Below, in pieces: positions 1-7,762 of a stretch of DNA of 35,176 nt. This DNA comes from DATCRE01 sp964235605. Lineage in GTDB: Bacteria; Bacteroidota; Bacteroidia; Cytophagales; Cyclobacteriaceae. Both the position numbers and the translations under genes were made by a program. The notes beneath the pieces are model-generated. The model did not search any database. It was not told where the DNA came from and saw only the letters and a program-made list of their open reading frames with translations. The DNA lies in contig CAXSCR010000049.1 in the NCBI GenBank assembly GCA_964235605.1, forward strand, positions 1 through 35,176, read 5' to 3'. The number at the start of each line of letters is the position of its first letter. The first letter of the stretch is position 1.

Positions 1-205
1 TTGAACGTTAACTAACTACAAATACACGGGCCGTCATGCTTTATTGCACATTGTCGATGACAGTGTGGTATTGAACTTCTAACATTGTAATCCAGTCTCT
101 AAAAGACTTGGATAAAATGCTCTACCTATTCAACAAACAAATAATACAGAATACAAATTCACAGACATTTAAATTAACCAAAGGCCGCAGTGCGCAGCCA
201 TTAAT

Positions 206-705
206 TTATCTTGTGGTTCTAATTTTAATGTTTTCAATTTGTTCCTCGAGTTGCAGGAGTTTTTCACTGAAACTTTCGAATTCATTTTCACTCTTAAATT
301 TGATTTGTACGGCATCAACATTTGAATCAAGCCTAATTGTCCACCGAAGATGTTTCATTTCCCTAACGTCTACCTCCCACATATTTTTCAGCCAAATTGA
401 AACAGGGTATGAGCCAATAATTATAAGTTTATCCTCAGTTAATTCAATTTTTCCAGACCGCCATCTCAATAACCACAGTCGAAGCCAACGGCAATGCAGA
501 AAAATGCAATAACATTCATTCGCCAAAACATCGTAGGGATAATGTATTTTGTTATTGCCAAGTACGATTCATGTGTAAACCATCGAGGGGCGATAACATC
601 GAGCAGCAGGATTATTAGTCCACCAAAAATGAATAAATCGGAAGCTACTTTTTTTATTCTTCGTGGGTGGTGCTTAACGGTATATTTAATCTCAGCTGTC
701 ATCAT
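206..705 (-). pseudogene. Two-helix membrane protein with C-terminal PH-like domain, frameshifted
   Basis: Two overlapping minus-strand frames look like halves of one protein. The upstream frame (ATG at 705; a GTG at 732 is also possible) gives a basic N-terminus with HHPRRIKKVASD and two hydrophobic helices, one around FIFGGLIILLLDVIAP and one ending in VIAFFCIAVGF. It then stops at 466. The second frame picks up at about position 485 with LWLLRWRSGKIELTEDKLII and runs to 206, ending in a soluble domain that reads like a small PH-like (bPH) fold with a C-terminal helix. A one-base shift near 478-490 joins them into a protein of about 163 residues. I infer a real frameshift mutation or a sequencing error; the protein is otherwise intact. 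The function is unknown. The gene lies beside recombinase remains, which suggests an accessory origin. Confidence 0.6.
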
Positions 706-834
706 GTTCTCTTCTGTCCGCGTGTTGCGCACAACAACGGAATATACGGCATTGCGTTAATAACTACTTTCATCAGTATACGGGTTTCTGCATAATCGGA
801 TGCTACTTCATAGTTTTTAACCAGACTGCACCTT

Positions 835-988
835 TCAATTATCCAACGGCCTTTTTACGGATGCAGCAGTCCTATCAAGTCAACCCAGATCAGTTCCATT
901 CTCAAGTAAATGTGTAGCAAAGAATGATGCAGTGTATTGGTGAAGCAAGCTTTCCAACTTTGCTAAAAGCAATCGCATGCTTAAATGC
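835..988 (-). pseudogene. Degraded tyrosine recombinase (integrase) C-terminal fragment
   Basis: Reading three minus-strand frames in turn recovers the C-terminal catalytic region of a phage/integron-type tyrosine recombinase. Positions 988-932 give AFKHAIAFSKVGKLASPIH, 941-921 give TNTLHHS, and 921-886 give FATHLLENGTDL. Together they rebuild the family's box II signature (HxLRHSFATHLLENGTDL), with H in place of the usual catalytic R. After a stop codon, 861-835 read SVKRPLDN and a stop, like the C-terminus of many Bacteroidota integrases (from memory, KIKSPLDNL). The segment that should carry LLGH and the catalytic tyrosine is missing. At least two frameshifts, one in-frame stop and an internal deletion make it non-functional. 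The N-terminal half is not found; the fragment abuts the terminator of the tRNA gene at 1074-1146. Confidence 0.72.
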
Positions 989-1028
989 CACTGCACACAA
1001 AGTAACTGGAGGAGATTTTACCGAACCC

Positions 1029-1064
1029 AAAAAAGCCCCAAATCAATAAGATTTGAGGCTTTTT
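1029..1064 (-). terminator. Rho-independent terminator of the tRNA gene
   Basis: On the minus strand AAAAGCCTCAAATC and GATTTGGGGCTTTT form a stem of about 14 bp (one G-T pair) around a five-base TTATT loop, followed by a T run. It lies about ten bases beyond the 3' end of the tRNA, where its terminator is expected. Confidence 0.8.
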
Positions 1065-1073
1065 AAGTCCATG

Positions 1074-1146
<73 letters not shown>

Positions 1147-1310
1147 ATATATTTTTGTAAAACTATTATATCACTTATAAACTTGTTACAACCATTCTGA
1201 ACGCTTTTTCGACCCGTTAAGGAAGCAAAAGTTTTCATTTTCTAACACGTTTTATTGTTGTGTTTTTTAAATGGTGTGCAAAAGTAGGCTGATACCTGTT
1301 AAAAAACAAA

Positions 1311-1318
1311 TAACTTTG
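1311..1318 (+). promoter_or_regulatory. Candidate -7 box upstream of era
   Basis: TAACTTTG matches the Bacteroidota -7 consensus TAnnTTTG and lies 11 bases before the era start codon. I see no good -33 TTTG at the expected spacing, so this rests on one box. If correct, the era transcript has only a few leader bases. Confidence 0.35.
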
Positions 1319-1329
1319 CACAAATCATT

Positions 1330-2217
1330 ATGGAAACATTACCATTTAAGGCTGGGTTTGTAAGTATCGTGGGAAAACCCAACGTTGGGAAGTCTACTTT
1401 GATGAATAAATTGGTTGGAGAGAATCTATCTATAATCACCCCAAAGGCTCAAACAACCCGTCATCGTATTATGGGGATACTTAATGGCGACAATTATCAG
1501 ATAGTATATTCTGATACTCCGGGTATTCTTGAACCGAAATACTCTTTGCATGACGCCATGATGACCTATGTAAAGGTTTCTCTTGATGATGCAGATGTTA
1601 TTTTACTTGTAGTGGAGCTTGATGAAAAATATGAAGCTAGCCTCTTCGAGCGATTTCAGCGTATAACAACCCCCATTTTGCTGGTTATTAATAAGATTGA
1701 CCTTGCGAAAGGTTCACAAATACACGATAAAATTGAATATTGGAAAGCGCAATTGAGCACGATCAAAGAAATCGTTACCGTATCAGCTCAGACAGGAGAA
1801 AATGTGTCAGCGCTTTTTGAAACGATAAAGCAAATGATGCCAGTTCATCCCCCATACTTTCCACCGGATGAATATACGGATAGAACAGAACGTTTCTTCG
1901 CATCTGAAATAGTTCGGGAAAAAATATTTTTAAACTATGATCAAGAAATTCCTTACAGTACAGAGGTCGCTATTTCAGAGTTTAAAGAACAGGAAGGCAT
2001 TATTAAAATACGTGCTGAGATTTATGTAGAACGTGATTCCCAGAAGGGAATAATTATAGGCAAAGCTGGCAGCATGCTTAAAAAAGTTGGTATCGAAGCC
2101 CGCAAAGACATGGAATCTTTTTTCGCAAAAAAAGTTTTTCTAGAAACTCATGTAAAGGTGGCTGACAACTGGCGTAAGCAAAAATTTAAGCTGAAGCAAT
2201 TCGGATATATAGAGTAA
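1330..2217 (+). CDS. era: GTPase Era, 16S rRNA/30S assembly factor
   Basis: Era is an essential GTPase that binds the 3' end of 16S rRNA and helps mature the 30S subunit; it works in the cytoplasm at the membrane. The 295-residue length is typical. The G1 motif GKPNVGKST is near residue 16, G3 DTPG near 63, G4 NKID near 121, and a C-terminal KH RNA-binding domain shows GIIIGKAG near 240. The ATG at 1330 is the first in frame and places the G1 motif at the usual distance. The next gene, der, encodes another ribosome-assembly GTPase and starts 62 bases later on the same strand, so co-transcription is likely. Nothing odd is seen. Confidence 0.97.
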   Translation: METLPFKAGFVSIVGKPNVGKSTLMNKLVGENLSIITPKAQTTRHRIMGILNGDNYQIVYSDTPGILEPKYSLHDAMMTYVKVSLDDADVILLVVELDEKYEASLFERFQRITTPILLVINKIDLAKGSQIHDKIEYWKAQLSTIKEIVTVSAQTGENVSALFETIKQMMPVHPPYFPPDEYTDRTERFFASEIVREKIFLNYDQEIPYSTEVAISEFKEQEGIIKIRAEIYVERDSQKGIIIGKAGSMLKKVGIEARKDMESFFAKKVFLETHVKVADNWRKQKFKLKQFGYIE

Positions 2218-2279
2218 CAAGTTGAGAATGGCAATGTCAAAATTATCGCTCTGGGCATATTCATAAATTATATTATTAG

Positions 2280-3587
2280 ATGGCAAATGTTGTAGCAATA
2301 GTAGGTAGACCAAATGTTGGCAAGTCAACCTTTTTCAATAGACTAATAGAAAAACGTCAAGCAATAATGGACGATATGCCGGGTGTTACGCGCGATCGTC
2401 ATTATGGTTTTGCTGAATGGTGCGGAAAGTTCTTCACGGTGATTGATACGGGTGGATATGTTACAGGGTCGGAAGACAAGTTCGAATCAGAAATTAGAAA
2501 ACAAGTGAAGCTCGCTATAGATGAAGCTGCTGCTGTAATCTTTCTAGTTGACTGCCGTGACGGTGTAACTGGTTTCGATAAAGAATTCGCTAACCTTTTA
2601 CGTGCCTCAAAGAAACCAATATTTCTCGCAGCTAATAAAGCTGATACACCGGATAAGTCGTACTTGGCAGCAGAGTTCTATGCCTTGGCGCTTGGCGAAG
2701 TATATCCCATTTCATCAGAAAATGGTTCTGGGACGGGTGAGTTATTAGATGATTTAGTTAAGACCTTTGAAACAGAAGGTATAGAAGATCCAGACGCAGG
2801 CATTCCTAAAATAGCTATTTTAGGACGTCCAAATGTTGGAAAGTCTTCGCTACTTAATGCCTTACTTGGAACAGAACGTAGTATTGTAACTGATGAAGCG
2901 GGTACAACACGAGATGCCATTCACTCGTACTATAAAATGTTTGGTAAGAATTTTATTCTTATCGATACAGCAGGTATTCGTAAGAAGGGGAAAGTAAAGG
3001 AGGACATAGAATTTTACTCCGTACTTCGGTCACTTAAAGCATTGGAAGATTGTGATGTATGTATAGTAGTAGTAGACGCTGAGCGAGGCTTAGAATCACA
3101 AGACGTAAATATTATAAGCTTAGCCGAACGCCAAGGCAAAGGTGTAGTGATCATGGTTAATAAATGGGATCTTATTGAGAAAGATGCTAAGACATCAGAT
3201 AAGATAAAGAAAGAAATTCATGAAAAGCTTTCTCCTATTGATTACTTGCCAATCATATTTTCATCTGTGTTAACAAAGCAGCGTATTTTTCAGGTAGTGG
3301 AAAAGGCAGTACAGGTATATGAAGATAAAACCAAGCGGGTTCCTACTTCTAAGCTTAACGACATATTACTTCGCGAGATTCAGAACCATCCGCCTCCATC
3401 CTTGAAGGGTAAATTCATACAGATAAAGTATATAACTCAGGTGCAAGCACGGTATCCATCGTTTGCGTTCTTCTGTAATCACCCTCAATATATACAAGAG
3501 TCTTATCAACGATTCTTAGAGAATAAGATAAGGGAGAACTTTGAATTTGAGGGGGTTCCTTTGAGGCTAATATTTAGACAAAAATAA
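2280..3587 (+). CDS. der: GTPase Der (EngA), 50S assembly factor
   Basis: Der is a double GTPase needed for late 50S subunit assembly. Two tandem G domains are visible. The first has GRPNVGKST near residue 8, DTGG near 57 and NKAD near 120. The second has GRPNVGKSS near residue 181, DTAG near 228 and NKWD near 295. A KH-like C-terminal domain follows (LKGKFIQIKYITQ, ending in GVPLRLIFRQK). The length of 435 residues matches the family. The ATG at 2280 starts directly at MANVVAIVGRPNVG, the standard N-terminus. It lies 62 bases behind era. Confidence 0.97.
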   Translation: MANVVAIVGRPNVGKSTFFNRLIEKRQAIMDDMPGVTRDRHYGFAEWCGKFFTVIDTGGYVTGSEDKFESEIRKQVKLAIDEAAAVIFLVDCRDGVTGFDKEFANLLRASKKPIFLAANKADTPDKSYLAAEFYALALGEVYPISSENGSGTGELLDDLVKTFETEGIEDPDAGIPKIAILGRPNVGKSSLLNALLGTERSIVTDEAGTTRDAIHSYYKMFGKNFILIDTAGIRKKGKVKEDIEFYSVLRSLKALEDCDVCIVVVDAERGLESQDVNIISLAERQGKGVVIMVNKWDLIEKDAKTSDKIKKEIHEKLSPIDYLPIIFSSVLTKQRIFQVVEKAVQVYEDKTKRVPTSKLNDILLREIQNHPPPSLKGKFIQIKYITQVQARYPSFAFFCNHPQYIQESYQRFLENKIRENFEFEGVPLRLIFRQK

Positions 3588-3626
3588 ATTTTCTTACGCG
3601 ATAGGCCGTGAATAATCAATTCCTCC

Positions 3627-3634
3627 TATATTTG
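3627..3634 (+). promoter_or_regulatory. Candidate -7 box for the small lipoprotein gene
   Basis: TATATTTG is a full match to TAnnTTTG, 25 bases before the start codon. No clear -33 element was found at the expected distance. Confidence 0.35.
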
Positions 3635-3659
3635 CGGTTGAATTTAAAACCTGTAAACT

Positions 3660-3851
3660 ATGAAAAAAATTATCGCTTTGTTGGCTGTATGTGGCTTTGC
3701 AATTGCACTAGTATCATGTGGCAAGAAAACTGAAGAAGCATCAACAACTCAAGATTCTACTGCTGTTGTAGTAGAAACTCCTGCAGTTGATTCTGCTGCT
3801 GTGACAACTGATAGCACTGCTGTTGTTGATTCTGCTGCTGTTGTTCATTAA
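3660..3851 (+). CDS. Small Ala/Val/Asp/Ser-rich lipoprotein, function unknown
   Basis: The protein has 63 residues. The N-terminus MKKIIALLAVCGFAIALVSC is a lipoprotein signal with the lipobox LVSC, putting the lipidated cysteine at residue 20. The mature part is about 43 residues of low complexity with repeated DSTAVV and DSAAV units separated by ETPAV; it is acidic and has no recognisable fold. Such short repeat-tailed lipoproteins are frequent in Bacteroidota and are usually annotated only as hypothetical. The gene stands alone: a candidate -7 box precedes it and a strong terminator follows. The signal peptide and terminator make it likely to be a real, separately expressed gene. Confidence 0.8.
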   Translation: MKKIIALLAVCGFAIALVSCGKKTEEASTTQDSTAVVVETPAVDSAAVTTDSTAVVDSAAVVH

Positions 3852-3883
3852 TCAGCCGCAATCTTAATCGATTGATTCCCGGG

Positions 3884-3913
3884 AAGGCTTTAGAAATCTA
3901 AAGCCTTTTTTTT
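3884..3913 (+). terminator. Rho-independent terminator after the small lipoprotein gene
   Basis: AAGGCTTTAGA and TCTAAAGCCTT are perfect 11-base complements around an AA loop (or 10 bp around four bases), followed by an eight-base T run at 3906-3913. The T run ends at the base before the next start codon. Confidence 0.9.
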
Positions 3914-4543
3914 ATGCTTATGAAGCGAGAGAAGTTATACGCCACACTAGAAGAACGCATTGCCCCTGCTGCAGTTCCTTATTGTTTTTCTTTGTGGCAA
4001 CAAAGTCCTTTTGAATTAAAGTTGACTAAGACTAGGCAAAGTAAAGTTGGTGATTTCACAAGCCGCAGGAGTGCTACTCACCCGCGTATAACACTTAACA
4101 ATGATCTTAACTCACATTTGTTTCTTATAACTTATATTCATGAGGTAGCACACCATTTTGTACATAAGAAGTATGGTAGTACGGTAGATCCACACGGCCA
4201 AGAATGGAAGGATACTTTTAGGGATCTGATGATGCCCATGTTACAAGAAAGTGTGTTTCCTATTGAAATCTTACATCAGCTTCAAGCCCACATGATAAAT
4301 CCGAAGGCTAGTTCTTTTGCCGACACACACCTTACAAAATTGCTACGAAACTATGATAAAGGGGGTAACCTTATAGCCCTCTCTGACATACCAGAAGGAA
4401 GTACATTTTGCATCCAAGGAAGATTTTTTAAGAAGGGTAAATTAAAACGGACTAGGTACCTATGTCAAGAGATAAAGAAAAGGCGGACCTACCTAGTGCC
4501 TTCTGAAGCTTTGGTTAGTAATGTTCAGTTAAGTCTTCTCTGA
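3914..4543 (+). CDS. SprT-like zinc metalloprotein
   Basis: A 209-residue cytoplasmic protein with a SprT-like domain. The metal site is HEVAHH near residues 76-81, in YIHEVAHHFVHKKYG, with a further conserved segment HGQEWKDTF near residue 95. The core resembles the protease domain of SprT/Spartan-type proteins. The C-terminal zinc ribbon of some relatives is not intact: only one cysteine is seen in the RYLCQEIKKRRTYLV segment. No signal peptide is present. The start could be ATG 3914 or the ATG at 3920. Both lie directly behind the T run of the preceding terminator, so the gene has no room for its own promoter there. Its 3' end overlaps the convergent gene at 4525 by 19 bases. The substrate is unknown. 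Confidence 0.85.
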   Translation: MLMKREKLYATLEERIAPAAVPYCFSLWQQSPFELKLTKTRQSKVGDFTSRRSATHPRITLNNDLNSHLFLITYIHEVAHHFVHKKYGSTVDPHGQEWKDTFRDLMMPMLQESVFPIEILHQLQAHMINPKASSFADTHLTKLLRNYDKGGNLIALSDIPEGSTFCIQGRFFKKGKLKRTRYLCQEIKKRRTYLVPSEALVSNVQLSLL

Positions 4544-5091
4544 ATAAGATTTTTTACAAAGTCATAAAAGACTTGAGGTGTCATGGTACGCCACTGATCG
4601 ATTTGCAGCGTGCCCCCCATGTTAATGTAATGATCTATATGATACTTCTTTTGTTCTTCTTGGATAAATTCGGGAAAGGAGACAGCAGCTATCCAGCCAT
4701 CTTCCACATCTTCAAACCACTCTTCATAATAGCTATCATCAGAGCCATGAAAGTTCATGATATTTTCGCCAATCAAAATAAATTTGTTAATGCCTTCTTT
4801 CGCTATAACTTCTATAACATTGCGTTTTAGACTCATGATATCATTATTGATTGCATCATTCCACTCGCCAATAAACTCAATTACTGTAAAGCCTTGCTCA
4901 TAGTCAGCATATAGAATTTTTATATATAATGTTTCAGATTCGATAGAGTCCCATGAAGGATCTATGTAGTAACCATAAATTGTATCAGAGTATTGATCGT
5001 AGTTGTACTGCTTCCCGAAGAACGGGGATAGATTATCAGTTGCAGGGTCGTAGTATTTTAACCAGGTATAATAAGGCTCAATGGTGTGCAT
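4525..5091 (-). CDS. Conserved-looking protein of unknown function downstream of murQ
   Basis: A 188-residue acidic, tyrosine-rich soluble protein, starting MHTIEPYYTWLKYYDP and ending FYDFVKNLIQRRLN. I do not recognise a named domain. A hydrophobic strand KFILIGENIMNF and a C-terminal segment GGTLQIDQWRTMTPQVFYDF stand out. There is no signal peptide or membrane helix. I chose the ATG at 5091, which overlaps the end of murQ by 14 bases and has AAAAGGAA just upstream; a TTG at 5109 would extend it by six residues. The overlap implies translational coupling to murQ, so a role near amino-sugar recycling is possible but unproven. The last 19 bases overlap the convergent SprT-like gene. Confidence 0.8.
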   Translation of the reverse strand: MHTIEPYYTWLKYYDPATDNLSPFFGKQYNYDQYSDTIYGYYIDPSWDSIESETLYIKILYADYEQGFTVIEFIGEWNDAINNDIMSLKRNVIEVIAKEGINKFILIGENIMNFHGSDDSYYEEWFEDVEDGWIAAVSFPEFIQEEQKKYHIDHYINMGGTLQIDQWRTMTPQVFYDFVKNLIQRRLN

Positions 5092-5893
5092 TTCCTTTTC
5101 GACTATCAACTGCTTTTCTTACTGAACCATAATCTTTTAGCAATTGGCCCGCTTCTTCTTCTCCTATTCCAAGCTCTTCCATGATCATGCGAGTGCCTCT
5201 GTTAACTAGTTTTAAGTTAGAGAGCTGCATGTCTACCATTTTATTTCCTTTTACCCGACCAAGTTTGATCATGGTTGTGGTAGAGATCATGTTAAGTACA
5301 AGTTTTTGGGCGGTACCTGCTTTCATTCTTGTACTTCCGGTTACAAACTCTGGACCAACCACAACTTCAATGGCATAGTCTACAGAACTTGCAAGTTCGC
5401 TACCGCTATTGCATGTTATGCATCCTGTAATGACTCCATTTGCACGCGCAGCATTTACTCCACCTATAACGTATGGTGTTCTGCCTGATGCTGCTATGCC
5501 TACGAGCACATCGTTTTGATTAATATTATATTCAAGCAAATCTATCCAAGCTTGTTCAGCATCATCTTCAGCATTTTCAACGGCTTTTCTAATCGCCTGA
5601 TCTCCCCCGGCAATTAATCCTATGACTTTGCCTTGTGGCATTCCGTAAGTCGGTGGTATTTCGCTGGCATCAAGTATACCCAGGCGCCCGCTAGTTCCTG
5701 CACCAATATAGAAAAGGCGCCCACCAGTAGTCATTTTATTGACAATGGCGCTAACTAGTGCTTCGAGTTTTGGAATAACCTTTTCAATTGCGAAAGGCAC
5801 AGTTTTATCTTCATTGTTGATATTCTTCAACAAGTCCTGCACACTCATGTGCTCTAAGTCATTGTAGGCCGATGATGATTCTGTGGTTGTCAA
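5078..5893 (-). CDS. murQ: N-acetylmuramic acid 6-phosphate etherase MurQ
   Basis: MurQ cleaves the lactyl ether of MurNAc 6-phosphate to give GlcNAc 6-phosphate and D-lactate, a step of peptidoglycan recycling. The SIS-type sugar-phosphate fold is clear: RLFYIGAGTSGRLGILDASE (residues about 60-79, including the catalytic glutamate region), then GIAASGRTPYV, and GSTRMKAGTAQKLVLNM near residue 187. The length of 271 is slightly short for the family, about 300. No ATG is available at the expected N-terminus. The only start that keeps the conserved SAYNDLEHMSV segment is TTG at 5893; the first in-frame ATG would remove about 15 residues. It lies 15 bases behind the kinase gene and overlaps the following gene. 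Confidence 0.94.
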   Translation of the reverse strand: MTTTESSSAYNDLEHMSVQDLLKNINNEDKTVPFAIEKVIPKLEALVSAIVNKMTTGGRLFYIGAGTSGRLGILDASEIPPTYGMPQGKVIGLIAGGDQAIRKAVENAEDDAEQAWIDLLEYNINQNDVLVGIAASGRTPYVIGGVNAARANGVITGCITCNSGSELASSVDYAIEVVVGPEFVTGSTRMKAGTAQKLVLNMISTTTMIKLGRVKGNKMVDMQLSNLKLVNRGTRMIMEELGIGEEEAGQLLKDYGSVRKAVDSRKGNAHH

Positions 5894-5908
5894 TTTTAAC
5901 TCGATGAC

Positions 5909-6754
5909 TTATGATAAATCTCTTTGGTGAAATAAGGTAAGCCCAGCAATGGGTCCTTCTAAAATATTTTTTACAGTTATTCCCCTATCATTAGCAACTT
6001 GGCGAAGCACGTCACTAAAATAGAAAGCAATAGAACCTGTAAAATGTACTTTTAAATTTTTATAGTTGTCATACATCATCACGTTATTTTCATAGAACGC
6101 TGCGAAACTATTATATATTAATTTATAACAGTAGGGGTCATTTAGATTTTGAAAAATGAATCTTGCAAAGCTGGCGAAAAACGCGCTTGGTTTTTCTTGT
6201 TGATATATTCTTTCTAAAAATTCCTCTCTTGTTAAAGGAAAGCGGGTTTTAAATTTTTCAGCAATATTTTTGGGCTGCTTATCGCGGAGGTAATCAACTA
6301 AAAATTGTTTTCCTATGTTAGCGCCAGATCCTTCATCAGCTAATATCCACCCGAGATTGGCAACATTGCCTGTTATTTTTTCACCATCGTATAAGCATGA
6401 GTTCGATCCAGTACCCATAATGCACGCAATACCGGGTTCATGGCCACACAGTGCGCGTGCTGCTGCAAGAAGATCCCATCCAATTTCAATCTCTGCTTCC
6501 GGAAAGAACTCCATAAAAGCATTCTTAATAGTAAGTTGATTTTTTGCAGAGGAGACACCTGCTCCATAAAAAAAGATTTTGTTTACCTTCTCTTTGACTA
6601 AGGGCAATACCGACTCGTGGAGATTTTTCCGAAAGTCATCTATGTGTTGATAATATGGATTGAAGCCCGGAGCACTTGCCTGACCTATTGCACCATTTTT
6701 TTCAATAAGCCTCCAATCAGTTTTAGAGCCCCCACTGTCCGCTATAAGAATCAT
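5909..6754 (-). CDS. BadF/BadG-family amino-sugar kinase (GlcNAc or MurNAc kinase-like)
   Basis: An ASKHA-fold sugar kinase of 281 residues. The phosphate-1 loop is DSGGSKTDW at residues 6-14, phosphate-2 is IMGTGSNSCL near 112-121, and LADEGSGANIGK follows near 138. These are hallmarks of the N-acetylglucosamine kinase/BadF group. Its position directly upstream of murQ, 15 bases apart and on the same strand, suggests that it phosphorylates MurNAc or GlcNAc to make the MurQ substrate. A MurK-MurQ route is known in the Bacteroidota member Tannerella. Substrate choice cannot be read from sequence. The ATG at 6754 puts the first beta strand MILIADSGG at the N-terminus, as expected. It is cytoplasmic. 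Confidence 0.88.
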   Translation of the reverse strand: MILIADSGGSKTDWRLIEKNGAIGQASAPGFNPYYQHIDDFRKNLHESVLPLVKEKVNKIFFYGAGVSSAKNQLTIKNAFMEFFPEAEIEIGWDLLAAARALCGHEPGIACIMGTGSNSCLYDGEKITGNVANLGWILADEGSGANIGKQFLVDYLRDKQPKNIAEKFKTRFPLTREEFLERIYQQEKPSAFFASFARFIFQNLNDPYCYKLIYNSFAAFYENNVMMYDNYKNLKVHFTGSIAFYFSDVLRQVANDRGITVKNILEGPIAGLTLFHQRDLS

Positions 6755-6793
6755 CTTTGTGGTTATATGTATATTTTATAGTTTAGAATATTT

Positions 6794-7036
6794 CTATTCC
6801 TTCAATGTCCCAATAATTTTAAACTTGTCAAAAACCTTTTCAGTATGTGGCGCATCTGGCATTTCGCTTGTCAGATCTTGGCCTGCCCAATGTTCGTAAT
6901 GCTTTCCATTCCGCCAAAGTTTTGAATTGGTCACTTCATATATTTTACCATGAAAAGCCACCCATATTTCAGGCTTGTCTTGTCCGTTGCGTAATGCTAG
7001 TTGATTGCGCGTAAATATTGGAAGTTCTGAATTCAA
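6794..7036 (-). CDS. Small cytochrome b5-like heme-binding protein
   Basis: An 80-residue stand-alone cytochrome b5-like domain. Visible motifs are FTRNQLALRNGQ, then IWVAFHGKIYEVT (the b5 core strand), then HYEHWAGQDLT and DAPH. H49, in HWAGQD, and H64, in DAPH, are the likely axial heme ligands, by analogy with short bacterial b5 proteins. There is no signal peptide or membrane anchor, so it is probably cytoplasmic or loosely associated. The only conventional start in frame is TTG at 7036, behind an in-frame stop; no ATG exists before the domain. It is the first gene of the minus-strand group, 39 bases before the kinase. A functional link to that kinase is not evident. Confidence 0.85.
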   Translation of the reverse strand: MNSELPIFTRNQLALRNGQDKPEIWVAFHGKIYEVTNSKLWRNGKHYEHWAGQDLTSEMPDAPHTEKVFDKFKIIGTLKE

Positions 7037-7762
7037 CGCGAAGGTAAATGATTAATATGGTTAATGAATAACATATCGAAATTTTACGGCGATATCTGTT
7101 AGTAAAGTATTTTAAATTGTCTTTTATGACCGAAAAACATAGGTACGTGTGCTGTGTGTTTTTAAGTGTGCTGCTGTGTTTTTGCTTTAGCCTCGGCAAG
7201 CTAAACACTTGATGAAGGTTATGCAAACGATATGTGAGGAGTTAAATTTTAATGCATTTAAATTTGTTGAGCAAAATAACTTGATTTGAGTTTATTATTA
7301 TCACTTTCAAATTCATTAATTTAGATCCGTAATTGATGGTAGAATTGACAAAGATTATAGTTATTATTTAAGATTGAATTTGACAAATAGCTACATAAGA
7401 GATGAGCCTAATCCAACCATTCACTATTGTCCTTAAATGATTTAATCATTCGTGAAGCATTCTCGGTAAAGAACGCTCAGGGTTTGTTGGGAAGCTCGAA
7501 AGTTCAAGGTCTTTCTACAATTTGAGACCTTTACATCAATTTTAATCGCTTAAAGTCTTCATTTCAACATCATTCTTTTGCGCTGCTTTTAAATTTTCAC
7601 ACGTTTTAAGGAATTTATTTTTTTTGCTCTTGAAAAAGCGGGTAACGCAGGTTATAAGGCAATATCTTGAACCTTGATATAATTTAATCTGGGCAATCAT
7701 GAAATCATTTGAATCAGTATCATATTTTTGCCCCCAATTTGTTCACTCCTTAACTTTAAGAA
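7037..7762. other. Intergenic region without a recognisable gene
   Basis: About 725 bp, AT-rich, between the divergent cytochrome b5-like gene and carB. Translating both strands by eye gives only short, stop-ridden frames without family resemblance. A degenerate AAGTTCAAGGT-type motif occurs at about 7500-7510 and, inverted, as GAACCTTGAT at about 7669-7678; a related pair flanks the gap before dapF. Otherwise I see only the candidate -7 box of carB. Confidence 0.5.
7723..7730 (+). promoter_or_regulatory. Candidate -7 box upstream of carB
   Basis: TATTTTTG matches TAnnTTTG and lies 32 bases before the carB start. A TTTG at 7708-7711 is too close (11 bases) to be the usual -33 element, so only the -7 box is supported. 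Confidence 0.3.

Noticed and set aside
108..512. Plus-strand 134-codon frame
   Set aside because: It is antisense to the better-supported membrane protein and has no domain or sensible composition.
1..770. Integron-like cassette sites around the frameshifted membrane gene (GTTAAC-containing flanks at 5-15 and the small hairpin at 721-738)
   Set aside because: Neither flank fits the GTTRRRY/RYYYAAC attC rule and the two are not clearly alike, so I do not claim a cassette.
6969..7226. Minus-strand 85-codon frame upstream of the cytochrome b5-like gene
   Set aside because: It overlaps the b5 gene in another frame, has no motif, and is typical of chance AT-rich frames.
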